A stretch of DNA of 5,354 nucleotides from Eubacteriales bacterium. GTDB lineage: Bacteria > Bacillota_A > Clostridia > Christensenellales > Aristaeellaceae. The notes under the pieces were generated by a model. That model was not told where the DNA came from. It worked only from the letters and a program-made list of their open reading frames with translations, and made no database searches. The stretch lies in assembly GCA_029974855.1 (NCBI GenBank), contig JARKQO010000541.1:1-5354 (forward strand), read 5' to 3'. Numbering within the stretch: the stretch's first letter is position 1; the number at the start of each line of letters is the position of its first letter. A program made the position numbers and the translations under genes. This document shows positions 1 to 5,354 of the stretch, piece by piece.

Positions 1-368
1 TCCGGATAGTAGCAGGTATCCTCCTGCTCATTTGTCCCCACATCCAGAATCACCAGCATTTCATTGCCGGAGTTATAAAAGGTATGGGCAATGCTTTGCG
101 CCGCCGGCTTTGCGAAAAAATCCCCCAGATGGACGGCCCACTCCTTGTCCTGCAAGCGCAAGGTCCCTGTTCCGGAAAGAATCATGAAAAACTCCTCCTG
201 CTGAGAATGGCTGTGGTATTTCGCGCTGTACGCCTTTGGCGGAACGTAATCCATGTTCACATAAATTTTCTGGCTGCCTCCCGCTGCGCCCAGCGACTTT
301 GTCATGAGGCCCACAGAATCCTGCCAAATAAACTCTTTTGCAAGCTGCTCCACATTCTTGATTTCCAT
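1..368 (-). CDS. Cupin-domain protein, 3' end cut by the window edge
   Basis: This frame is open from an ATG at 368 to the left edge, giving 122 complete codons without a stop; the C-terminus is outside the window. It begins MEIKNVEQLAKEFIW. A single cupin barrel is visible: motif 1 is H52-x-H54 followed by E59 and G66 (HSHSQQEEFFMILSG), and motif 2 is G82, P88, H95 and N99 (ending AHTFYN). The histidines, glutamate and second-motif histidine are the usual metal ligands of cupin_2 proteins, so a metal-binding fold is well supported. The substrate cannot be told; such small cupins include sugar-phosphate isomerase-like, dioxygenase-like and merely ligand-binding members. The start is supported by AAGGAGAG (374-381) five bases upstream. 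It lies 104 bp downstream of the lipoprotein operon on the same strand and looks less GC-biased than that operon, so it is probably an independent gene. No signal peptide or membrane segment is seen, so it is presumably cytoplasmic. Confidence 0.9.
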   Translation of the reverse strand, partial: MEIKNVEQLAKEFIWQDSVGLMTKSLGAAGGSQKIYVNMDYVPPKAYSAKYHSHSQQEEFFMILSGTGTLRLQDKEWAVHLGDFFAKPAAQSIAHTFYNSGNEMLVILDVGTNEQEDTCYYP

Positions 369-393
369 TGATTCTCTCCTTGTATCAAATGTC

Positions 394-452
394 AAAAACG
401 GTTTCCGTCCATATCTGTGCCGGAGATTCCGTCCGTGCTTGCACAGGAAACC
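394..452 (-). terminator. Possible intrinsic terminator after the lipoprotein operon
   Basis: Read on the minus strand, GGTTTCC (452-446) pairs with GGAAACC (406-400), followed by one G and then five T residues (398-394). Inside it, CTGTGC (446-441) can pair with GCACAG (420-415), which shares one base with the outer arm, so the stem would be interrupted by an unpaired stretch on one side. A smaller alternative hairpin, ACGG-AAA-CCGT (408-398), leads directly into the same T run. The position, just after the last operon gene and before the cupin gene, fits a terminator. The long loop, internal bulge and short U tract make it a weak example, and it may be leaky. Confidence 0.4.
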
Positions 453-472
453 TGGGCAGAAAGAAATGACAG

Positions 473-2035
473 TTATTGTTCCTGGCGCACCAGGCCCATG
501 CTTTTGTAAAACTCCCCGGCCCACTGGATAGCGCCTGAGAAGCCCTTGGGCCATTCCCCGGCCACAAAGAAGCAGACCCGGCGGATGCGGCTGATGGAGC
601 AGAGGGTGTTCACCAGGCCGTAGGCCAGCAGCCGGTCCTGCTGGGCGCTGAACCCCTGGCCCACCATGGCGAAATGGGGGGCGAAGTTCACCAGCAAGGT
701 GGTATCGTGAAGGGAGAAGCCCACCAAATCCGAATCCCGCAGGGCCCCGGGGCTAAGCAGCGGGTAGGAGGGCTGGCTGTCAAAGGGTTGTGGGCCCTTG
801 GCCAGCTCCAGCACCAAAGCCCGGGGGTTCCTGGCCAGGTAGTAGGGCATGGGGCGCTCCACCTCCAGGAGCTTTTGCTGGTCCTGGGAGGAGAAATACA
901 GCGTAGCCACGTCCATCAGAAAGGCGGAGTAGTCCGCCCGGTGCTGCACCGCCTCGTTGAACAGGATGGCCACCTGGTTTACGCTGTCCCGGAGCAGCAC
1001 GTTTTGCACCCTGTCCTGGCCGATGTAAAAGCGCACCCCGGCGATGCCGGGGATGAAGGTGGACAGGGTGTAGCAGATGGAGGCCATCACCGTGGCCCGG
1101 TTCAGCTCCAGCCCTGCCAGCATGTCGTCAAAATCCCGCCCGAAGCGGAGGGTGATCAGCTTGCCGCCCCCCTCCGGGGCGTCCGTTACCTCCGGGGAGG
1201 CGGTGAGAAGGGTCCGCAGCCGGGGCAGCGCCGGGGAGCGCTCCACCTGCCGGGGGCCTGCCGCCAGCTCCTCCAAAAGCCGCAGCACCATGTCCCCGGG
1301 AACCTGGCTCTCAAAGGAGCAGGTGCGGACCTCCGGCAGCATGCCGTCCACCTGGGCCAGGGGAAAATAGAGGGTCACAGGGGCAGTCAGGCCCTTGGCG
1401 GCGGCGTCCTCGCCGGTTTTCACCCGCTGGGACAGAAGCTGCTCATACAGCGCGCCCACGTCCTCCCCCAGGCTGCGGCTGAGGCTGCCCATGGGCAAAG
1501 CCCCGGCGATATCCAGGCCTATGGCCCGGTCCATCACCAGAATGTTGACGTAATGGATACCCGACAAAGAGGTAAGGGTGTTGGCGATGGCCTGGCAGGC
1601 TACAAAAAAGGCCTTCCGGTCCAGCTGGAGGGCCGAGGCGGACAGGTTCACCGTGGCCACATCCCGGCTGATCTCCACCGGGTTCACCCCGTACAAAGAC
1701 AGCTTCACAGCCCCGCCCAGGGAGGCCAGCGCGCCGCTTCCCTCGTGGGCCAGCAGCGCCCGGGTCACGCTCTCCGCCTGGGGCTTGGCGACGCTGTGGG
1801 GGATCGCCTGGGTGAGGGAGGACAGGCGGGCGTTATCGGCCCTGGGCAAAAACAAGGCGGCTTCCCCCGCGTATTCCAGGGCCGCGTCCCCGATGGGGGC
1901 CACATAGCCGGATTGCACCGGGGGCAAGGTGATGGCGCTGGGCTCCGGCCGCAGGGGAATGCTCCCGGTGCAGGAAGAAAGCGCCAGGCCGCACAGCAGC
2001 AGCCAGGCCAGAAGCGCTTTGGATTTGGCACCCAT
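473..2035 (-). CDS. Lipoprotein with three GerMN-like units
   Basis: A 520-residue secreted lipoprotein. The N-terminus has a lysine-bearing start, a hydrophobic stretch (residues 7-19) and a lipobox L19-S-S-C22, so it should be lipidated on C22 and anchored on the outer face of the membrane. The rest reads as three GerMN-like units at about 58-180, 218-345 and 375-500. Each has an opening strand (ALFLPRA; PVTLYFPLA; VATLYFSSQ), a helix (ending LLEELAAGP in unit 2 and VLELAKGP in unit 3), a strand with xVNL/ITLRF/LLVNF, and a closing helix-strand (NTLTSLSGIHYVNILV; YTLSTFIPGIAGVRFYI; NTLCSISRIRRVCFFV). Unit 1 is the most degenerate at its start. GerMN occurs in GerM of sporulating Bacillus and in actinobacterial LpqB; it has no known catalytic role and probably mediates protein-protein contacts. 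The start is set by GGAGG seven bases upstream. It follows the first lipoprotein by 20 bp in the same operon as the two-component system, suggesting an envelope-sensing or accessory role. Confidence 0.9.
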   Translation of the reverse strand: MGAKSKALLAWLLLCGLALSSCTGSIPLRPEPSAITLPPVQSGYVAPIGDAALEYAGEAALFLPRADNARLSSLTQAIPHSVAKPQAESVTRALLAHEGSGALASLGGAVKLSLYGVNPVEISRDVATVNLSASALQLDRKAFFVACQAIANTLTSLSGIHYVNILVMDRAIGLDIAGALPMGSLSRSLGEDVGALYEQLLSQRVKTGEDAAAKGLTAPVTLYFPLAQVDGMLPEVRTCSFESQVPGDMVLRLLEELAAGPRQVERSPALPRLRTLLTASPEVTDAPEGGGKLITLRFGRDFDDMLAGLELNRATVMASICYTLSTFIPGIAGVRFYIGQDRVQNVLLRDSVNQVAILFNEAVQHRADYSAFLMDVATLYFSSQDQQKLLEVERPMPYYLARNPRALVLELAKGPQPFDSQPSYPLLSPGALRDSDLVGFSLHDTTLLVNFAPHFAMVGQGFSAQQDRLLAYGLVNTLCSISRIRRVCFFVAGEWPKGFSGAIQWAGEFYKSMGLVRQEQ

Positions 2036-2055
2036 GGGCTTTCCTCCTTTTTGGG

Positions 2056-3057
2056 CTAGGAGCCGGCGGCCTCCATCAAGGCCAGCAGTTGGGCATAGGT
2101 GATCTTCCAGATGTTGTTTTCCCGCACCAGCGGCAGGGGATAGGACAGGGACACGGGCACGCCCCCCTCTCCCAGCAGGCTGTAGCGGACGCTGACCACG
2201 CTCCGGGTCCCGTCCCCGGAGACGGTACCCCCTCCCACGCTAAATTCCCCCAAAGAGGGCGCGTTATCCAAAGCCAAAGACACATTCTGCGAGGAGGGCT
2301 TGGGCTCGCCTGTCTCCCCGTTGGCGATGTAGGGATACAGGGACCCATAGTCCCGGGTCTGCCACGCGGCCATCAGGCGGGCGACGGTGTTTTGGGGGGT
2401 CAGCAGCAAAGCCTCGTCCCGGGCCAAGGGCTCGCTGAGCCCCTGCAAATCGCTTAAAAAGTAGGCGTTCTCCAAACGAAGGCTGCTTTGCACCTGGCGG
2501 GGGTTGTACACCAGAATCTGCACCCCCCGGTAGGGGAAGCTCTCGGTGATAGAGGCCACGGCGCTTTGGATGGTCAGGGCCCGCAGCAGCGGCGCTTCCC
2601 GGGCCCATTCCGGGCGGGTCCGCCAGTCTGAGGGAATCCGGTCGTCCTGGAGCAAGGCCTCGTTGAAGGTGATGTACAGGATGCCCCCCTGGGCGGACAC
2701 GCTTTCCACCCGCACGTTTTCCGGAAACAGCCGCTTCAGCTCCCCGTGGCCGGCGGAAGGGCCCTGCAGCAGGGCCCTCAGCAGCACCAGCTCCTTGCTT
2801 TCGTCCCGCCGCACCTGAAGCACCCGGGGCTCGGCGGCCAGCATGGGCTCCTCCCCGAAGCGGTAGTACAGGGAAGCCCGAAGGGTATCCACATTGTCCT
2901 GGGAAGCGGAGGCGGCGTGAAGCTCCATGGAAAGGCCCGGAACACCCGTGGCCCTGACCCTTTCCAGGGGGTTGGCCGCGATGGTGCAGCCCCACAGCAA
3001 GCCCGGCAGGCAGCAGGCCAAGAGGGCCAGAAAAAGCTTCTTGGGCTTCAAGGGCAT
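2056..3057 (-). CDS. GerMN-domain lipoprotein with NTF2-like C-terminus
   Basis: A 333-residue predicted lipoprotein. Basic residues (KPKK) precede a hydrophobic segment (about 8-22) and the lipobox L21-W-G-C24; tryptophan at the -2 position is unusual but the remaining features fit signal peptidase II cleavage. A GerMN domain covers about 60-187: opening strand ASLYYRFGEE, helix ending LLRALLQGP (P100), strand GILYITFNEALL, and closing helix-strand ending GVQILVYN. Residues about 220-330 resemble an NTF2-like/DUF4878-like fold: an opening helix (NTVARLMAAWQTRDYGSLYPYI), then strands, and a final VRENNIWKITY strand typical of that fold. The C-terminal assignment is tentative. The gene starts 5 bp after the histidine kinase stop and ends 20 bp before the next lipoprotein, so it is translationally close to the kinase. 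By analogy with LpqB next to MtrB it may bind and modulate the kinase sensor outside the cell. The start may be TTG at 3051 rather than ATG at 3057 (see the RBS entry). Confidence 0.9.
   Translation of the reverse strand: MPLKPKKLFLALLACCLPGLLWGCTIAANPLERVRATGVPGLSMELHAASASQDNVDTLRASLYYRFGEEPMLAAEPRVLQVRRDESKELVLLRALLQGPSAGHGELKRLFPENVRVESVSAQGGILYITFNEALLQDDRIPSDWRTRPEWAREAPLLRALTIQSAVASITESFPYRGVQILVYNPRQVQSSLRLENAYFLSDLQGLSEPLARDEALLLTPQNTVARLMAAWQTRDYGSLYPYIANGETGEPKPSSQNVSLALDNAPSLGEFSVGGGTVSGDGTRSVVSVRYSLLGEGGVPVSLSYPLPLVRENNIWKITYAQLLALMEAAGS
2758..2778. repeat. Perfect GC-rich palindrome inside the first lipoprotein gene
   Basis: Arms AGGGCCCTGC and GCAGGGCCCT flank a single central base, giving a 21-bp perfect inverted repeat. 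It falls on the codons for the RALLQGP end of the GerMN helix. It could form a stable mRNA hairpin within the coding region, but it may equally be a by-product of GC-rich codon choice. Confidence 0.5.
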
Positions 3058-3064
3058 TCCTCCT
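3058..3064 (-). promoter_or_regulatory. RBS that questions the first lipoprotein's start
   Basis: The minus strand reads AGGAGGA, overlapping the TAG stop of the kinase (3065-3063). Only one base separates AGGAGG from the ATG at 3057, too close for normal initiation. Seven bases separate the AGGAGGA from an in-frame TTG at 3051, which would give a protein beginning MKPKKLFLALL, a typical lipoprotein N-terminus. The TTG is therefore the better-supported start, shortening the protein by two residues. The overlap with the kinase stop suggests coupled translation of kinase and lipoprotein. Confidence 0.65.
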
Positions 3065-4631
3065 ATCCCTGGTGGATGGGCAGCTCCACCGTAAAGACCG
3101 CGCCGTGGCCTTCCTCGCTGTCCACAGTGACGCTGCCCCCGTGCATCAGCACCATCTGGTGGACAATGGCCAGCCCCAGGCCGGTGCCGCCGGTGTCCCG
3201 GCCCCGGGCCTTGTCCACCCGGTAGAAACGGTCGAAGATGTGGGCCTGGTCCGCCTTGGGGATGCCGGGGCCGTTGTCGGAAACGGAGAGGATGGCGTCC
3301 CGGCCGGAGCGGATGAGGCGCAGGCGGATGACGCCCCCCTCCTGGGTGTACTTGATGGCGTTGTCCAGCAGGTTATACACCACCTGGGTCAGCTTGGCCC
3401 GATCCGCGTACATCTCGCAGTTGTCGGAAATTTGCAGCTTGATCTCCTGATGGCGCTGCTGGGCCACAGGGGCCAGGCGGTGGGCGTTCTCCGTGATGAC
3501 CTGGGCCAGGCTGAAGGTTTCCCGGTTCAGGCGCATGGTTTTGGCGTCCATGCTCACCAAGGTCAGCAGATCGCTGATGATCAGGTTCAGCCGGTCGATC
3601 TCCTTGTTCACGTCCGTCAGAAATTCCGTGCGCAAATCCCCGTCCATATCCGGCTGGTAGATGATGCTCTCCAGCAGCAGCTTCATGGTGGCCAAAGGGG
3701 TTTTCAGCTCGTGGCTGGCGTTGGATACGAACTGGTTGCGGCTTTTGTCCAGCAGCTCCAGCTTTTCGGACATGGCGTTGAAGGTGCTGGCCAGCCGGCG
3801 CAATTCCCCGCTGCCCTTTTCCGGCACCCGGACGGAGAGGTCCCCCCGGCCCATGCGCTGGATGCTGCGGGTGAGGCTGGCGATGGGGCGGGTGATGACC
3901 CGGGAGAAGATCAGGGCGATGACGATGGAGGCCGCCGCGGCCACCAGAAAGTAGATCACCATCTGGTCCTGGAGCTGGAAAAGCCGCTGCATCATCTCCT
4001 GAAGGGGGGAGGAGAACAGCAGCACGGCCACGGTGCGCCCGTTTTCCGTGATGGAGGAGGTGCAGTAGCCCACCCATTGGGCATTGGGATCATAGGGGCG
4101 CAAAAAGGCCAGGAAGGGGGCGGGCAAGGACGAGTCTCCCCTGAGCTTGTGGACCCCGTAGTCCCCGGTCTTGCCCTCCGCCAAAATGCTGGCCACCTCG
4201 GGAATCTCCATGCGGCTGCCGTTCAGCTCCGAATAGCTGTCCAGCTGCACCTTGCCGCTGCCGTCCAGCACCATCAGCCTGCCCCCCAGCTCCCCGCTGG
4301 CGTCCTCCAGGCGGGCCTGCAGCGCGGGCATCTGGGCGGAAAGGTACAAAGGGGCCGCCTCCACGGCCAGGCGGTCCGCGTTGGCCCGGTCCTGGCGCAT
4401 CCGGTCCGCAAACAAATAATCGCCTACCAGCGCGATCAAGGAAGTAGCCACGGCATAATAGCTCACTCCGACGATCAGCAGGAAGGCGAGTAGAATTTTC
4501 CAACGAATGGAGGTAAATGGATTGTTAATCCTTATCGGTGAAATAGTAGCCCACTCCCCACTTGGTGAAGATGAATTCTGGTTGAGCGGGGTTGCGCTCG
4601 ATCTTTTCACGGAGTCGGCGGATGTGCACAT
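3063..4631 (-). CDS. Membrane sensor histidine kinase (HAMP-HisKA-HATPase_c)
   Basis: Sensor kinase that should autophosphorylate and pass phosphate to the regulator encoded just upstream. Numbering from the ATG at 4631 (522 residues): transmembrane helix 1 about 46-70, an extracytoplasmic sensor about 73-222, transmembrane helix 2 about 225-243, HAMP linker about 244-296, HisKA with phospho-acceptor H307 in FVSNASHELKTPL, N box with N420 and N424, G1 box D452-N-G-P-G, F box around F466/F469, and G2 box GGTGLGL (481-487). All catalytic motifs are intact and the layout is that of PhoR/WalK/ResE-type class I kinases. No PAS domain is evident. The start is doubtful: the ATG at 4631 lies 107 bp inside the regulator gene without a well-spaced RBS, and the first about 38 residues are low-complexity and look like out-of-frame regulator sequence. 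Natural protein probably begins near residue 35-42 (RINNPFTSIRWK), where no ATG, GTG or TTG exists; an ATT at 4529 overlaps the regulator stop. The product is certain, the N-terminus is not. Confidence 0.95.
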   Translation of the reverse strand: MCTSADSVKRSSATPLNQNSSSPSGEWATISPIRINNPFTSIRWKILLAFLLIVGVSYYAVATSLIALVGDYLFADRMRQDRANADRLAVEAAPLYLSAQMPALQARLEDASGELGGRLMVLDGSGKVQLDSYSELNGSRMEIPEVASILAEGKTGDYGVHKLRGDSSLPAPFLAFLRPYDPNAQWVGYCTSSITENGRTVAVLLFSSPLQEMMQRLFQLQDQMVIYFLVAAAASIVIALIFSRVITRPIASLTRSIQRMGRGDLSVRVPEKGSGELRRLASTFNAMSEKLELLDKSRNQFVSNASHELKTPLATMKLLLESIIYQPDMDGDLRTEFLTDVNKEIDRLNLIISDLLTLVSMDAKTMRLNRETFSLAQVITENAHRLAPVAQQRHQEIKLQISDNCEMYADRAKLTQVVYNLLDNAIKYTQEGGVIRLRLIRSGRDAILSVSDNGPGIPKADQAHIFDRFYRVDKARGRDTGGTGLGLAIVHQMVLMHGGSVTVDSEEGHGAVFTVELPIHQG

Positions 4632-5217
4632 CCACAGTTCGAGCGTCTCCGGTATAGTCGTACTTCCAAACGGTTTCCAGCATGGCCTCCCGGCTGAACA
4701 CCTTGCCCCGGTTGTTCACAAACATCTGCAGCAGGTCAAACTCCTTGGCGGTGAGGCGGACATCCTTGCCCCCCAGCGTTACGGAGCGGTTGACGGAGTT
4801 GATTTCCATATCGTGCACCCGGATGGTTTTGCGGGCCTCCGCCTGCTGGGCCCCGCTGGCCCGCCGCAGGATGGTTTTGATCCGGGCCTTCACCTCCAGG
4901 ATGTTGAAGGGCTTGGTCATGTAGTCGTCCGCGCCGTATTCCAGCCCCAGGATTTTGTCGATATGCTCGCCCTTGGCGGTGAGCATGATGATGGGCACGT
5001 TGCTGTGCTCCCGGATTCGCTGGCACACCGTGATCCCGTCCATTTTGGGCAGCATCACGTCCAACAAAATAAAATCGAAGCTCCCGGCAAAAAATTTCGC
5101 CAACGCCTCTTCGCCGTCGGCAGCGGAATCCGTTTCAAATCCCTCCTGCTCCAGCGTATATTTCAGACCTTTTACGATCAAAGGCTCGTCGTCAACTAAT
5201 AAAATGCGCTTGGCCAC
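4525..5217 (-). CDS. OmpR/PhoB-family response regulator
   Basis: A 230-residue transcription factor, normal length for the family. The receiver domain (about 3-118) has the acidic pair D9-D10, phospho-acceptor D53 (ILLDVMLPKMDG), T80 and K102 (TKPF). After a linker, a winged-helix DNA-binding domain (about 130-228) shows the hallmarks LTAKEFDLL, VFSREAMLETVWKYDY, the recognition helix DARTVDVHIRRLREKI, and the wing WGVGYYF. It is closest in style to PhoP/WalR/MtrA-type regulators; the exact orthologue cannot be fixed by eye. It starts with GTG at 5217, supported by AGGAGG (5229-5224) six bases upstream and by the family-typical MAKRILLVDDE N-terminus. It is the first gene of the operon, followed by its cognate kinase, and is likely autoregulated through the repeats in its promoter. 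Confidence 0.97.
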   Translation of the reverse strand: MAKRILLVDDEPLIVKGLKYTLEQEGFETDSAADGEEALAKFFAGSFDFILLDVMLPKMDGITVCQRIREHSNVPIIMLTAKGEHIDKILGLEYGADDYMTKPFNILEVKARIKTILRRASGAQQAEARKTIRVHDMEINSVNRSVTLGGKDVRLTAKEFDLLQMFVNNRGKVFSREAMLETVWKYDYTGDARTVDVHIRRLREKIERNPAQPEFIFTKWGVGYYFTDKD

Positions 5218-5292
5218 TGGTGCCCTCCTCCCCCTGCCGCCGATATGATACCCTGATCATGATGCCCGGATTATCCTATTTGCACCACATTT

Positions 5293-5317
5293 CTTACATT
5301 GTAAGGCTAAATGTAAA
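5293..5317 (-). promoter_or_regulatory. Possible operator: TTACA/TGTAA half-sites over the -10 box
   Basis: A perfect inverted repeat CTTACA-T-TGTAAG (plus strand, 5293-5305) covers the -10 box. On the plus strand the same TGTAAG (5300-5305) is followed by a second copy, TGTAAA (5312-5317), one helical turn away (12-bp period). OmpR-class regulators such as PhoP and WalR bind direct repeats of similar TGTAA/TTACA hexamers spaced about 11 bp, so this is a plausible autoregulatory site for the regulator encoded downstream. The period is one base longer than the usual consensus, and binding is inferred only. Confidence 0.35.
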
Positions 5318-5326
5318 AAAAAGCAA
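5298..5326 (-). promoter_or_regulatory. Candidate sigma-A promoter of the two-component operon
   Basis: On the minus strand TTGCTT (5326-5321, 3 of 6 matches to TTGACA) is followed after exactly 17 bases by TACAAT (5303-5298, 5 of 6 matches to TATAAT). The spacer begins with a T tract. Transcription would start near 5291, leaving a leader of roughly 70 bases before the GTG start at 5217. The weak -35 box is consistent with a promoter that needs an activator. This was found by eye and no competing promoter of similar quality is seen in the leader. Confidence 0.5.
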
Positions 5327-5332
5327 GGACAA

Positions 5333-5350
5333 ATGAAACAGAAGTTTCAT
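5333..5350. repeat. Perfect 7-bp inverted repeat upstream of the promoter
   Basis: ATGAAAC (5333-5339) and GTTTCAT (5344-5350) are exact reverse complements around a 4-base centre. The AT-rich arms lie just upstream of the -35 box. It could be a regulator-binding dyad or the weak hairpin at the end of a neighbouring gene outside the window; there is no T run directly after either arm within view on the minus strand, which argues against an intrinsic terminator in that direction. Confidence 0.45.
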
Positions 5351-5354
5351 ATTT

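Noticed and set aside
84..371. Plus-strand small open frame across the cupin gene
   Set aside because: The minus strand carries a recognisable cupin with both metal-binding motifs and a well-placed RBS, so the plus-strand frame is a shadow.
390..395. TTGACA on the minus strand as a -35 box for the cupin gene
   Set aside because: A -10 box at normal spacing would fall on the cupin start codon, leaving no room for the RBS, and no good -10 hexamer is present there.
674..2059. Long plus-strand open frame (461 codons) opposite the triple-GerMN lipoprotein
   Set aside because: Its translation is rich in G, Q, H and P with no recognisable domain, and it mirrors the GC-rich codon pattern of the minus-strand gene, which has a clear lipobox and GerMN motifs.
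3072..4493. Long plus-strand open frame (473 codons) opposite the histidine kinase
   Set aside because: Low-complexity G/V/H/Q-rich translation and exact antisense position to an intact kinase; a frame shadow of high-GC coding DNA.
4507..5199. Plus-strand open frame antisense to the response regulator
   Set aside because: No family motif and no RBS; the opposite strand encodes a complete receiver and winged-helix protein.
5245..5260. ATGAT/ATCAT inverted repeat in the operon leader, considered as an operator or leader hairpin
   Set aside because: Arms are only five AT-rich base pairs and no riboswitch or attenuator pattern accompanies them.

Overview
The window carries one tightly packed operon read entirely on the minus strand, plus the first part of another minus-strand gene at its left edge. 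GC-rich third codon positions, AGGAGG-type ribosome binding sites, Gram-positive lipoprotein signals and GerMN (sporulation/germination) domains suggest a GC-rich member of the Clostridia, for example an Oscillospiraceae-type gut bacterium. This taxonomic placement is inference from style, not from a marker gene.

Layout in the direction of transcription (right to left): a leader of about 137 bp with a sigma-A-like promoter and symmetric or repeated TTACA/TGTAA half-sites (5218-5354); an OmpR/PhoB-class response regulator (5217-4525); a membrane sensor histidine kinase (ORF 4631-3063, true start unresolved); a lipoprotein with one GerMN domain and a C-terminal NTF2-like domain (3057-2056); a second lipoprotein that reads as three consecutive GerMN-like units (2035-473); a short gap with an inverted repeat that may act as a terminator (394-452); and a 5'-partial cupin-family gene (368-1, running off the window). 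The four operon genes overlap or are separated by 5 and 20 bp, so they are very likely co-transcribed.

Functionally this is a two-component system with two dedicated surface lipoproteins. The order OmpR-type regulator, sensor kinase, GerMN lipoprotein is the same as actinobacterial mtrA-mtrB-lpqB, where the GerMN-containing lipoprotein LpqB modulates the kinase MtrB and cell-envelope/division control. The working hypothesis is that the two GerMN lipoproteins sit outside the membrane and tune the roughly 150-residue extracytoplasmic sensor of the kinase, making a four-part envelope-sensing module. The cupin gene is probably a separate unit with a metabolic or small-molecule-binding role.

The main oddities are the absence of a normal start codon for the kinase at the expected position, the triple GerMN architecture, and the promoter region with half-sites overlapping the -10 box. 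All large plus-strand open frames lie antisense to these genes and look like GC-rich shadows.
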